Of a stretch of DNA of 23,117 nucleotides, positions 7,053 through 14,849 are shown one piece after another (position 1 is the first letter of the stretch; every line of letters begins with the position of its first letter). The stretch is taken from the NCBI GenBank assembly GCA_947165195.1, contig CAMUZJ010000010.1:1-23117 (forward strand), in the 5' to 3' direction. The position numbers and the translations under genes are program-made. The notes beneath the pieces were generated by a model that was given only the letters and a program-made list of their open reading frames with translations, did no database searches and was not told where the DNA came from. The DNA is from an uncultured Bacillota bacterium (GTDB lineage Bacteria; Bacillota_I; Bacilli_A; RF39; UBA660).

Positions 7053-7061
7053 TACTTTTTT
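7034..7061. terminator. Bidirectional terminator between LOG and zinc-ribbon genes
   Basis: TACTAGG (7034-7040) and CCTAGTA (7048-7054) form a 7-bp stem with a 7-nt loop, followed by T6 (7056-7061). The LOG stop codon lies inside the stem. On the minus strand the same stem is followed by a T run, so it also serves the convergent gene. Confidence 0.85.
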
Positions 7062-7239
7062 ATTGTTGAGTAGTAGTTTCTTTTTCTGCTCTTGCTGCTT
7101 TTCTTTTATCACGACATTCTTTACATCTTTTTGGTTCATTATCTAAACCTTTTTCTTTGTAGAATGCTTGTTCCCCAGCTGTGAAAACAAATTCTTTTCC
7201 ACAATCTTGGCAAACTAAAGTCTTGTCTTCAAATTCCAA
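7060..7239 (-). CDS. Small zinc-ribbon protein, 59 aa
   Basis: This short gene reads MEFEDKTLVCQDCGKEFVFT at its start and has two CxxC pairs, C10-C13 and C39-C42, which should bind one zinc. The pattern CQDCGKEFVFTAGEQAFY followed by PKRCKECRDKRKAAR matches the probable zinc-ribbon family common in Firmicutes (I believe Pfam zf-trcl). Its function is unknown; nucleic-acid or protein binding is likely. The start is TTG at 7239: AAGGAGG lies nine bases upstream, an in-frame TAG follows the ribosome binding site, and no ATG is available. The C-terminal tail is basic and then polar (ETTTQQ). It is transcribed from a promoter near 7364-7393 and converges with the LOG gene. Confidence 0.88.
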   Translation of the reverse strand: MEFEDKTLVCQDCGKEFVFTAGEQAFYKEKGLDNEPKRCKECRDKRKAARAEKETTTQQ

Positions 7240-7303
7240 GTTCTTCTACCTCCTTATACTATGATTGGACTCCTTCTTGGTGGTAATAGTTTCCAAATTG
7301 CTT

Positions 7304-7357
7304 TCATAAAGAGGAAATTTTATAGCCACAATATTTACAAATCCAGTGAATTCTCAC
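7304..7357 (-). other. Possible leaderless 17-codon mini-ORF with CxxC
   Basis: A GTG-started frame reads VRIHWICKYCGYKISSL and stops at TGA. It lies in the leader of the zinc-ribbon gene. The predicted transcription start is at or next to the GTG, and there is no ribosome binding site, so it would have to be leaderless. The IHWICKYCG pattern resembles the N-terminus of the Fin anti-sigma family, so it may be the stump of a lost gene. Confidence 0.3.
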
Positions 7358-7363
7358 AAAACT

Positions 7364-7393
7364 ACTATAACATGAAGAGAATTTACTTGTAAA
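7364..7393 (-). promoter_or_regulatory. Promoter upstream of the zinc-ribbon gene
   Basis: On the minus strand TTTACA (7393-7388) and TATAGT (7369-7364) are 18 bp apart, with TG one base before the -10. The leader to the zinc-ribbon start would be about 120 bases. Confidence 0.6.
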
Positions 7394-7409
7394 TATTTAA
7401 TCTAATACT

Positions 7410-8024
7410 TTACATACTTTTACGTTTTATTGACTCATTTTTTGAATAGACACAACCACAAAAATCTTGTCTATATAAATGAAATTCTTTCGATAATTCT
7501 ATACTTCTTTTATAGCCATTTTTCTTTTTAAAATCACAGAAAAGAAAGGTAGTATCTAATGAAGATTCTATATCTTTTCCAATTTCATTAATCCACTCTA
7601 CATTTTTATGAGGGGATAGACTTAATGTAGTGGTAAAATATGGTATATGTAACTTTTCTGCTACTTGTGCAGTCTCCTCTAATCGCATTTTATAACACTT
7701 ATAGCATCTTTTTCCTCGCTCAGGCTCTTCTTCTAAACCTTTTGCTATTTGAAAAAAGTCTTTTGGATGATATTTTCCTTCTATTAAAGTTACTTCATAT
7801 TTGGTTTTAAATTTACTAATAAAATTTTTTATTTCTTGAATTCTTTTTTCATATTCTTCTTTTTCTGTAATATTAGGATTGTAAAAAAAGATAGTGATTT
7901 TAAAAAAGTCAGCCAATCTTTCTAATACTGCAGAAGAGCATGGAGCACAACATGCATGTAACAAAAGAGGAGTTCCTTCTTCAATAGACTCCATCTGTTT
8001 TTGCATCATTTTATCATAATTCAT
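7410..8024 (-). CDS. queH: Epoxyqueuosine reductase QueH
   Basis: QueH reduces epoxyqueuosine to queuosine in the wobble position of tRNAs with GUN anticodons, the last step of the pathway, and is the non-QueG, Fe-S type enzyme. The 204-aa product shows the full set of family motifs: HACCAPC (23-29), GKRCYKCYKMRLEETA (104-119), a TTTLSLSPHKN segment (131-141), FKKKNGYKRS (165-174) and YRQDFCGCVYS (184-194). C25, C26, C107 and C110, with the C189/C191 pair, are the expected cluster and redox cysteines. The ATG overlaps the end of the ASCH gene by 11 bases in a different frame, indicating translational coupling in a two-gene operon. The N-terminus is slightly extended compared with the motif start. 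Confidence 0.93.
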   Translation of the reverse strand: MNYDKMMQKQMESIEEGTPLLLHACCAPCSSAVLERLADFFKITIFFYNPNITEKEEYEKRIQEIKNFISKFKTKYEVTLIEGKYHPKDFFQIAKGLEEEPERGKRCYKCYKMRLEETAQVAEKLHIPYFTTTLSLSPHKNVEWINEIGKDIESSLDTTFLFCDFKKKNGYKRSIELSKEFHLYRQDFCGCVYSKNESIKRKSM

Positions 8025-8424
8025 CTCTATCTTTCTCCTTGTATTCCCAAATATTTAATTTTCCTTTTGCTCTTATTTTTTTATCTAATGGTTTTATATT
8101 CTCTAATACCCATGCGTATCTTCCTACTTCATAAACTCCCATAAGATATTCTTTACTCTTTTTCATTTGATCAATGTATTCTTCATCCATATATATACAG
8201 TCAACCAAATCACAAGAACAAATAATATATCCATAATTTAATTCTTCTTCTGGATAAAAATTTTTTAAAGAAGGATTATATTGTAATTCTTTCGTTGCTT
8301 TTCCAATAGATGCATGAATATATAATTCTCCACGGTAAGATGTTTTCCAACTACGAGTTTCAATATGTTTTTCTCTATTACATATTAATGTTGCATATGG
8401 CTCTTTGATACTTAATACTTTCAT
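8014..8424 (-). CDS. ASCH domain protein
   Basis: This 136-aa protein is almost wholly one ASCH domain, a PUA-like fold expected to bind RNA or a modified nucleoside. The N-terminus MKVLSIKEPYATLICNREKH followed by IETRSW and YRGELYIHAS is the classic ASCH pattern (residues 1-39). A second conserved strand is YGYIICSCDLVDC. The C-terminal half ends in YAWVLENIKPL, also typical. It ends in TGA TAA, and the last codons overlap the queH start. The ATG follows AGAGGGG by about eight bases, with an extended -10 promoter (8450-8458). Pairing with queH suggests, but does not prove, a link to tRNA modification. Confidence 0.88.
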   Translation of the reverse strand: MKVLSIKEPYATLICNREKHIETRSWKTSYRGELYIHASIGKATKELQYNPSLKNFYPEEELNYGYIICSCDLVDCIYMDEEYIDQMKKSKEYLMGVYEVGRYAWVLENIKPLDKKIRAKGKLNIWEYKEKDRDEL

Positions 8425-8449
8425 GGTTTATCCCCTCTACTTCCTACCT

Positions 8450-8458
8450 ATTTTACCA
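8450..8458 (-). promoter_or_regulatory. Extended -10 promoter of the ASCH-queH operon
   Basis: On the minus strand TAAAAT (8455-8450) is preceded by TGG, an extended -10; no good -35 is visible. It lies 26 bases before the ASCH start codon, and the terminator of the upstream ligase gene is immediately before it. Confidence 0.5.
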
Positions 8459-8467
8459 CAAATTAAG

Positions 8468-8498
8468 AAAAAAAGACACCAGCTTTTATCTAGTATCT
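8468..8498 (-). terminator. Intrinsic terminator of the acyl-CoA-ligase-like gene
   Basis: On the minus strand AGATACTAG (8498-8490) pairs with CTGGTGTCT (8482-8474) over nine base pairs, two of them G-U, around a 7-nt loop. A run of seven T follows. It starts six bases after the stop codon. Confidence 0.85.
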
Positions 8499-8503
8499 AA
8501 AAA

Positions 8504-10264
8504 CTATTTTTTCTTTTTTTCTAGCTTTTCTATTTCTTCATTTTCTAATTTTTTAAAATCCACTTTATTATATAATGTCTTAGGAAATTCTTTTCTTATT
8601 TCAAAGTCATGTGGTACAGAGTAGATTGCTAACTTCTCTTTACAAAGGTCTTTTAATTCTCTTATTAGCTTAGCACTTTCTTGATAACCATCTTTTAATA
8701 TTAAGAAAGCTTTTGGAACATGCATTTTATAAGGATGAGGAATTCCTACAACACAAGCTTTTTTGACTGCTTCATGACTTTCTAAAACTTCTTCTATCAT
8801 ACTAGGATAAACATTAAATCCTGAAACAATAATCATTCTTTTTAATCTTTGTGTATAATAAACAATTCCATTTGTTGCAATATAGCCAATATCTCCTGTA
8901 TGAAGCCATACTTTTCCATCTTTATGTTTTCTAAGTATCTTATCCGTTTCTTCTTGATTATTTAAGTATCCTACCATAACAGTTGGCCCATTGACACAAA
9001 TTTCTCCTTCTTGTCCCATCTCTAGTGGTTCTCCTGTTTCTACATCACAGATTTGATAGGTATTTCCAACCATTGGAATACCAATACTACCGGGTTCATT
9101 CGTTCCAGGGAATGTATAAGCAGTTGCGGCAACAGACTCTGTCATACCATATCCTTTGGCAATATTTACATGAGCTCCATGTTTATGTAAAAATTCATTA
9201 ATTCTAGTTTCTGCTGGTATGGATAAATAATCTCCTCCACTAACAATGTATTTTAGTTGTGACATATCGACATCATCAAATTTTTTATTACTCATCATAC
9301 CTTCCCATAAAGTGGGTACTCCTAAAATAACATTTGGCTTATCATTCTTCCAAATCTTATAAAAACGATTGGCATCATATTCAGGCATTAGAATAGTCTC
9401 TACTTTTAAACACAATGGAGTATGAACACAAACACCTAATCCAAATCCATGGAAGATTGGTAATATAGTTACTATTTTATCTTTTGGACGAACATCAATA
9501 ACATTAACAGCCGATTGCATTGCGAGTGCATTAAAACTATAATTAGAAATCATAATTCCTTTTGGAGTACCAGTTGTACCTCCACTATGTAGAATTAATG
9601 CTACATCATCTTTTTTAACATTTGCCTCAAACTCTTTTTTATAAGAAACTCCTCTTAACATAAATTCTTTCCAAGAGAGATAATCCGTATCTCTAAATCC
9701 AGGTCTTTTTACTTTTATACTTCTAGTTAAGGTATAACCAACACTAAGTGCAAAAGGCATACTAAGTTTAGGAGAAACTAAAATAGTTTTATATACTAAA
9801 GTATCTTCTAATACTTCCTTAAATTTATCATAATTAAAATCTATTAAAAATAAAAATCTACTCCTATTTTCTTTTAAATAGAATTTAATCTGTTCAGGGC
9901 TACTCAAAGGATGTACCATATCGGCAATGGCTCCTATTTTATTACATGCATAAAAAGCGTATAATGCTTCTGGCATATTAGGAAGACAGATTGTAACAAC
10001 ATCTCCTTCTTTTACTCCATAACTACGTAGTGCTCTTGCACAAACATTAATATTATCAAAAAATTCATTATAACTAATTCTATTTTCAAAATAATTTAAT
10101 GCAATAAAATCTTTGTCTTCGCCTACTTCATCTACCATATAGTGATAAATAGATTTCGTAGTAAATTTTATACTTCTCTCTTCTCTAGAATAATAATCTA
10201 ACCATGGCTGCTGGTTATTATGTTTTTTTACTAACTTTGTCCATAAGTTTTTCAATAATCTCAT
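8504..10264 (-). CDS. AMP-forming acyl-CoA synthetase/ligase
   Basis: This ANL-superfamily enzyme of 586 aa activates a carboxylate, probably a fatty acid, to the acyl-AMP and then a thioester. The phosphate loop LHSGGTTGTPKG is at 225-236, GYGMTE at 371-376, the ribose-binding TGD at 456-458 and the hinge motif RLKRMIIVSGFNVYP at 473-487. The C-terminal catalytic lysine is K567 in PKTLYNK; the usual N-G-K reads Y-N-K, a mild departure. The N-terminal 35 residues are basic and amphipathic and may dock to membrane. The C-terminus is a lysine/glutamate tail. The ATG follows AAGGAG by eight bases. An extended -10 (10313-10321) precedes it and a strong terminator follows, so it is monocistronic. 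Substrate chain length and acceptor (CoA or carrier protein) cannot be read from sequence. Confidence 0.88.
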   Translation of the reverse strand: MRLLKNLWTKLVKKHNNQQPWLDYYSREERSIKFTTKSIYHYMVDEVGEDKDFIALNYFENRISYNEFFDNINVCARALRSYGVKEGDVVTICLPNMPEALYAFYACNKIGAIADMVHPLSSPEQIKFYLKENRSRFLFLIDFNYDKFKEVLEDTLVYKTILVSPKLSMPFALSVGYTLTRSIKVKRPGFRDTDYLSWKEFMLRGVSYKKEFEANVKKDDVALILHSGGTTGTPKGIMISNYSFNALAMQSAVNVIDVRPKDKIVTILPIFHGFGLGVCVHTPLCLKVETILMPEYDANRFYKIWKNDKPNVILGVPTLWEGMMSNKKFDDVDMSQLKYIVSGGDYLSIPAETRINEFLHKHGAHVNIAKGYGMTESVAATAYTFPGTNEPGSIGIPMVGNTYQICDVETGEPLEMGQEGEICVNGPTVMVGYLNNQEETDKILRKHKDGKVWLHTGDIGYIATNGIVYYTQRLKRMIIVSGFNVYPSMIEEVLESHEAVKKACVVGIPHPYKMHVPKAFLILKDGYQESAKLIRELKDLCKEKLAIYSVPHDFEIRKEFPKTLYNKVDFKKLENEEIEKLEKKKK

Positions 10265-10312
10265 AAATAGTCTCCTTGCTCATATTTATTATATTAGAAT
10301 TATTACAAAATA

Positions 10313-10321
10313 ATTATAGCA
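10313..10321 (-). promoter_or_regulatory. Extended -10 promoter of the acyl-CoA-ligase-like gene
   Basis: TATAAT on the minus strand (10318-10313) is preceded by TGC, a consensus extended -10 about 50 bases ahead of the start codon. The -35 is poor. Confidence 0.6.
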
Positions 10322-10348
10322 CAAAGGAAAAAGTAGAGGTAGTATTAA

Positions 10349-10912
10349 TCATCGAAAATAAAAGCCAAATAATAATCCACAAGCTCCTCCTAATAGATGC
10401 CCAGAATGAGATACATTATCTTTTTTTGTAATACCTGCAAATATTTCTTGAATAATATAAAACATAATAATAAGTACTAATGTAATAGGAATTTTTCCGG
10501 CCTCTAAATTAACAAAACTGCTTAAAACAATTAACATAAATACGATTCCACTAGCTCCATAGGCCACTGTATTTTCTTTCAAAATTCTATTGCCTATTCC
10601 ACCTACTGCTGCTGTTATTAAAAACATAACCAGTAGTTCATAACTACCATACTTTTCTTCTACCATCGGTCCAATCAATAGGATATATAAAAAATTATGT
10701 ATAAAATGATCCCAATCACCATGACCTAATACATATGTAAAAAATTTTACATATGTCAATGGATTAAGTAAGGAAGAATTAGAATATGTTGAAAATATAT
10801 ATTTTGTACTTTCCGCTTTTGTTAAAGTATGAATAATCATTACAAATAATGAAAGAAAAAAGAAAGTTAAAATAACTTTTGAATTATATTGAAAATAAGA
10901 CATATATTCCAT
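10349..10912 (-). CDS. Rhomboid family intramembrane serine protease
   Basis: This 187-aa multi-pass membrane protein carries the full rhomboid active site. The oxyanion residues are in H69-x3-N73 (HFIHN), the nucleophile is S121 in YGASG, and the histidine is H172 in HSGHLLGG. About six hydrophobic segments are visible (roughly 13-30, 68-82, 91-104, 118-133, 141-159, 172-186), the minimal six-helix rhomboid core with no cytosolic extra domain. Substrates would be single-pass membrane proteins; several candidates are encoded next door, but no link is shown. The ATG at 10912 follows GAGGGTGA by about five bases. A TATAAT lies just before the ribosome binding site without a convincing -35. The stop is TGA, supporting the standard code. 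Confidence 0.9.
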   Translation of the reverse strand: MEYMSYFQYNSKVILTFFFLSLFVMIIHTLTKAESTKYIFSTYSNSSLLNPLTYVKFFTYVLGHGDWDHFIHNFLYILLIGPMVEEKYGSYELLVMFLITAAVGGIGNRILKENTVAYGASGIVFMLIVLSSFVNLEAGKIPITLVLIIMFYIIQEIFAGITKKDNVSHSGHLLGGACGLLFGFYFR

Positions 10913-10957
10913 CTATCTCACCCTCTTTATTATAAGATAAAAACAATAGAAATTCTA

Positions 10958-11839
10958 CTATCTATTTTTCAATTTAGATTCTTCTTTTTGTATCTTACCT
11001 CCACATGGAATATATTTATAAAGGTTTTGTTTTAACATTTCATTTGTATAAAAGATAGAATTATTAAATATTTTTTTTCGCTCATGTACATAAGTTTTCA
11101 TTTTATCATATACAATCTTAGTAGTAGGTATATTCTTTATTTTTTCTTCATTAGAGTAAAGTTCATTTTTCATATTTTTATATATGTAAGAGACAAAATA
11201 GGAAGTATTTTTATAGATATATAAATTAGATTCTTCTTTTGTTAAATGTTCTTCTCCTATAAATTTATATATATTTCCTTTGATTATTTCATGAAAGATA
11301 TCTGTAATTATTTTGACTGATAAGTAAGACTTTTGAGAATTGTACCACATTTCACCAGCTTTTCGATTAGTCATCAAACTTTCTTTATAATTTTTATAAT
11401 CAACTAAACTATTTCTAGCAATTGTTAAAATATAAATATAATACATATTATAAAACCATGAGCTTCTTCCATGATTAGTATTTAATTGTTTTACTTTACT
11501 ACTAACAGTAAGTAAGTCACAGTCCACCATTTTTTGAATAAAAGTGTTACATTTTTTTTCATAGTTATCCACTTGTTCAAGTAAGTAATACATCATTTTG
11601 GAATAATAATGAGTTGATTTCATTTTTTTAACATCTACATAAATACTTCTTTGTAATTTTAAACTGTAATCTGCTTCAAAATAATTTTCTACATAAGCCG
11701 TTAATCTTTCAAAATTACAGATAAATTCTTTAAAATTAAAAAATAATGTAGAGTCATTTTTTTCTATTGGCTTTATTAATTCTTCTACCACTTCTTGAAA
11801 CTCTTTTGCTCTTTTCTCGTGTAATCGTAATTTAAACAT
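10958..11839 (-). CDS. Hypothetical protein, 293 aa
   Basis: I do not recognise this protein. It is soluble, highly charged, rich in Lys, Tyr, Asn and Glu, and probably all-helical, with no signal peptide or long hydrophobic segment. A CGG near the C-terminus (IPCGGKI) is followed by a basic tail. The start is the ATG at 11839: GGGGAG lies five bases upstream and the promoter (11868-11896) starts transcription only about 25 bases before it. An in-frame upstream codon at 11896 lies in the -35 box and is excluded. The stop is 45 bases before the rhomboid start, so the two genes may be cotranscribed. Relatives would have to be found by profile search. Confidence 0.75.
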   Translation of the reverse strand: MFKLRLHEKRAKEFQEVVEELIKPIEKNDSTLFFNFKEFICNFERLTAYVENYFEADYSLKLQRSIYVDVKKMKSTHYYSKMMYYLLEQVDNYEKKCNTFIQKMVDCDLLTVSSKVKQLNTNHGRSSWFYNMYYIYILTIARNSLVDYKNYKESLMTNRKAGEMWYNSQKSYLSVKIITDIFHEIIKGNIYKFIGEEHLTKEESNLYIYKNTSYFVSYIYKNMKNELYSNEEKIKNIPTTKIVYDKMKTYVHERKKIFNNSIFYTNEMLKQNLYKYIPCGGKIQKEESKLKNR

Positions 11840-11867
11840 ACTAACTCCCCAATTTCTAACGAGCCCT

Positions 11868-11896
11868 ATTTTAACATTTCTTTTACATAAGGTCAA
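11868..11896 (-). promoter_or_regulatory. Promoter of the 293-aa gene
   Basis: On the minus strand TTGACC (11896-11891) and TAAAAT (11873-11868) are 17 bp apart, with TG one base before the -10. This is one of the best promoters in the window and fixes the gene start downstream. Confidence 0.85.
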
Positions 11897-11901
11897 GGAA
11901 A

Positions 11902-11929
11902 GAAAAAAGATAGAATTTTTTTCTATCTT
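11902..11929 (-). terminator. Intrinsic terminator of the DUF4097-type gene
   Basis: AAGATAGAA and TTCTATCTT form a perfect 9-bp stem with a 5-nt loop (11929-11907 on the minus strand), followed by a T run. The TAG stop lies inside the 5' arm. Confidence 0.85.
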
Positions 11930-12996
11930 ATTTGTTCTTGAACTTGTTCTAATCCTAATTTATTAGTTTCTTTGATTTGTATGATTTCTGAATTTGAAAA
12001 AATAGAATCTATAGTATCTTGAATCTGATTATTATTTTTATAGAATGTAAATTCGTAAGTTTTATCCACTTGTAATAGGTTTTCGCTATCTTCTATAAGT
12101 ACAGTATCTACTTCTTTTTGAAACACTTGTAAAGTTACATAGTATTTATTTTCTTCATTACTTTGTATTTTATTTAATACTGTATATGTCCTTGTAAATG
12201 TCTTAGAGCTTTGTATACTATTTTCAAAGTCTACATGAATGCTACCTACTCCTCCATCTAAAACTATAATATTTTCTCCATTGCCATAATAAGTATTATC
12301 AGAAACAGAGCTACCATCTATTTTACAAGTTCCAATTCCTTTATCTACTTTTATTTTATAATCCTCTAAACTACCTGATAACTTTATTTTTAATGTTCCT
12401 ACCCCTGCATCTATTTCATTAACGCCTGATAATTTACCATTGAGTTGAACAGAACCTACCCCTGTATTTAAATGCAGATTATGAATATTTACATTTTCAA
12501 ATGCTGTTTTAGAAGCACCAGTATCTATTCTTGCTTGATTATTTGCTACTAAATTACTAATGCTTATTTTTCCTGCTCCAACATCTAAATCAAAGTTATC
12601 TGCTATAAGTTGTTCTATCGTTACTTTTCCAGCACCATTATGGATAGATACATTAGTAAAAGAAAAATCTTTTGGTATCAAAATAGTAATTTTATCATTT
12701 GATTTTATCTTAAGAAGGCGATTGTCCTCTTCTTTTATATATATATTTTTAGAATCTTCTTTTATTTTGATATACTGACTAGCTGTTTCTACTTCAAATT
12801 TGTCTCCTTCTTTGATAATAAGATGTAAACTAGATACATCAATTTTTAAATTTTCCTTATTTTCTTTGATACTAATATTTTGATACTTATCGTTAAATAA
12901 GAAATCTGAATCAGATATTTTAAATATTTCTAAAATGGTTATTAGAATGAGAATGATTCCTAGTATCCCAACAATACCTATTATAGTTTTTTTCAT
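11923..12996 (-). CDS. DUF4097-type beta-helical membrane-anchored protein
   Basis: This 357-aa protein has one N-terminal membrane anchor (about residues 4-23, MKKTIIGIVGILGIILILIT) and an extracellular domain. The central part (about 105-265) is a run of short beta-strand repeats with GAGK, GAGK, GASK, GVGS, GVGT, GIGT and GVGS at the turns, spaced about 20 residues. This is the pattern of the DUF4097 'putative adhesin' family, which also includes LiaG of cell-envelope stress operons. The C-terminal 90 residues are a separate polar domain. I choose the ATG at 12996, four bases after GGGAGG; an in-frame TTG at 13008 overlaps the ribosome binding site. It follows the large membrane protein gene by about 70 bases, probably in one operon. 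Envelope sensing or adhesion is inferred from family only. Confidence 0.82.
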   Translation of the reverse strand: MKKTIIGIVGILGIILILITILEIFKISDSDFLFNDKYQNISIKENKENLKIDVSSLHLIIKEGDKFEVETASQYIKIKEDSKNIYIKEEDNRLLKIKSNDKITILIPKDFSFTNVSIHNGAGKVTIEQLIADNFDLDVGAGKISISNLVANNQARIDTGASKTAFENVNIHNLHLNTGVGSVQLNGKLSGVNEIDAGVGTLKIKLSGSLEDYKIKVDKGIGTCKIDGSSVSDNTYYGNGENIIVLDGGVGSIHVDFENSIQSSKTFTRTYTVLNKIQSNEENKYYVTLQVFQKEVDTVLIEDSENLLQVDKTYEFTFYKNNNQIQDTIDSIFSNSEIIQIKETNKLGLEQVQEQIR

Positions 12997-13066
12997 ACTT
13001 CCTCCCAACCAGTTATTATAAGGCCTATTTTTATTTTAAAGAAAAGAGGTTTTATATTGGCTTGTA

Positions 13067-14791
13067 TTATTTTCCAATACCTGTTGTTTTTAGAGTACCT
13101 ATTTCTTTTGTTTCTAAAATATAGTAGTATTTTAATCCTCTACCTTCTACACCATCTTCTACTTCTTTATCTTCTACGATAAATACTATAGCTTCTTGTT
13201 CATTAATTTTTGTAAGTCCAGATATTAGCGGATGATAAGTATAAGTATCTTTTTTTGTAAGAAGTGTTGCCTGTTTTTCTCCTTGAAGATTTACAATTTG
13301 TACCTCATTATTATTTTCTACAATTACATAATCTTTTACTGCTTTTAAAAGTTTACTATATTTTTTACTACTAAATAGTAATTCTCCCTCTAAGTTATAT
13401 ACTCTAAATTTTTGTTTATCAATAATAGTAATGGTATTATCACTATTGACTACACTAAAATATTTTTCTTTATTAGGTATTAGTTTTTCAAAAGTATCTT
13501 TTATATAATATCCAATTCTTTCTCCAAAGTAAGAAGAGGTAGCGTAATAAAAACTTTTATCTCCTACTTTTTCACTATAAATAGAATATGCATCCGTAAA
13601 CTCAAATATTTCTTCTCCGGTTATTTCATGAATAATAAATATAGACATATTTTCTTTTTCCAATCGATTAGCCGCAAAATATCCTTTTGATATAAGAAGT
13701 GGGTCACTACTATCACTATCATACAGAAAATCGGTAATGATTTGCTGCTTCTTAGTTATATAGTAAGCACCTTTTCCACTTTGATTAATTAAGAATAATG
13801 CAACAAGTTTTCCGTCTTTATCTACTACTGGAGTAATAGCTTTATATTTTTCTTCTCCAATAGATGGAATAGGTGTTTTTTCTTTAGTTTCAAGATTATA
13901 AAATAAATATTCTCCATCATAGATAATAATCTCTTTTAAAGAAGAAAAAGAACTATATCCAATGCAATCTTCCATCTCACAAGTATATGTATCTATTAAT
14001 GTTTGATTATTCTCTACATCATATAAAGTAGAGGATACATAATAATAGGAATTATTTTCTCCCTCATATTGATACACATATATCTCGTTTTCCGAAGTCT
14101 TTATTTTTTCTTGTTTTTTTCCATATTCATAGCGATATACATTATCATAGTCCCCTATCTTACACCCAGATAGATAGACTGATCCATCATAGTTTACAAT
14201 GTTTTTTTTACAGGTTACTTCATGAGAAGGGTAATAAATTGACTCTTCAATCTCATCAAATGTTGGTAATTTCTGGTGATTAGATACCATATAGTTTTTA
14301 ACAGTTAATGTGACTGCATCTCCATAGTCAGAAATAATTGACTCATACGCTTCTTTTGTAATGGTTTTTATTTCAACACTAGTTACTTTTTTCTTGTTAT
14401 TTTGAATATAAATAGCAAGAAAGATAGAAAGAACTGCAATAATAATTAATAGGACTAAAACAATAATGAGCACAGTGTTTTTATTATTTTTTTTCTTTTC
14501 ATTTGTTACTTTCTGTTTTACAATTATTTTCTTATTATCATCACTATCGTCATCATCGTCATCATCTTCTAAACCCATTACTCTCTTAACTTGATCTAGT
14601 CTTTGCATTTCTGCCGTATATTCCAACTGCTCATCTAAATGTTTGTCTACAACTTGTTTTTTTTTAGTTTTTTTTAGTTTTTTAGATGTTTTCTCTAATG
14701 CTGGAGTTTGCTTTTTCATAGTGTTTTCACCTTCATCATTACTATCTTGAATTTGATTAATTAACCTCTTTGTTTTTTCGGTGTTTTTCAC
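13067..14791 (-). CDS. Large single-pass membrane protein with acidic linker
   Basis: This 574-aa protein of unknown family has three parts. Residues 1-105 are cytosolic, rich in Lys and Glu and predicted helical, with a D-rich run at 76-85 (seven Asp in a row, then SDD). Residues 106-129 are a single transmembrane helix. The rest is outside. The outer domain is rich in Tyr, Ser and Thr, with repeating beta-strand units (for example YDGEYLFYNLETKEK and FRVYNLEGELLF) that look like a beta-propeller or WD-like sheet repeat. Four external cysteines (in EVTCKKN, SGCKIG and CEMEDC) could form disulfides. The start is GTG at 14791, seven bases after AAGGAGG; an internal ATG (codon 25) has a weaker site. 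It heads a likely operon with the DUF4097-type protein, so both may serve the envelope. Confidence 0.75.
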   Translation of the reverse strand: MKNTEKTKRLINQIQDSNDEGENTMKKQTPALEKTSKKLKKTKKKQVVDKHLDEQLEYTAEMQRLDQVKRVMGLEDDDDDDDSDDNKKIIVKQKVTNEKKKNNKNTVLIIVLVLLIIIAVLSIFLAIYIQNNKKKVTSVEIKTITKEAYESIISDYGDAVTLTVKNYMVSNHQKLPTFDEIEESIYYPSHEVTCKKNIVNYDGSVYLSGCKIGDYDNVYRYEYGKKQEKIKTSENEIYVYQYEGENNSYYYVSSTLYDVENNQTLIDTYTCEMEDCIGYSSFSSLKEIIIYDGEYLFYNLETKEKTPIPSIGEEKYKAITPVVDKDGKLVALFLINQSGKGAYYITKKQQIITDFLYDSDSSDPLLISKGYFAANRLEKENMSIFIIHEITGEEIFEFTDAYSIYSEKVGDKSFYYATSSYFGERIGYYIKDTFEKLIPNKEKYFSVVNSDNTITIIDKQKFRVYNLEGELLFSSKKYSKLLKAVKDYVIVENNNEVQIVNLQGEKQATLLTKKDTYTYHPLISGLTKINEQEAIVFIVEDKEVEDGVEGRGLKYYYILETKEIGTLKTTGIGK

Positions 14792-14818
14792 ACTATCTCC
14801 TCCTTACCATTCCTTATA

Positions 14819-14827
14819 AGTATATCA
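14819..14827 (-). promoter_or_regulatory. Extended -10 promoter of the large membrane protein gene
   Basis: TATACT on the minus strand (14824-14819) is preceded by TGA, an extended -10 with weak -35. It lies 28 bases before the GTG and just after the cysS stop, allowing separate expression from cysS. Confidence 0.5.
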
Positions 14828-14849
14828 CAAAACCAACAACCTGTATTGA

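Noticed and set aside
7304..7357. TGA read as Trp (Mycoplasma-type code), extending the CxxC mini-ORF
   Set aside because: Trp is TGG in clear genes, and the ASCH and rhomboid genes end in TGA at family-typical lengths. The mini-ORF gives no family support for read-through.
14521..14575. Microsatellite-like trinucleotide repeat (TCATCATCG)
   Set aside because: It encodes the poly-Asp run of the large membrane protein and is imperfect; it is coding low complexity rather than a separate repeat element.
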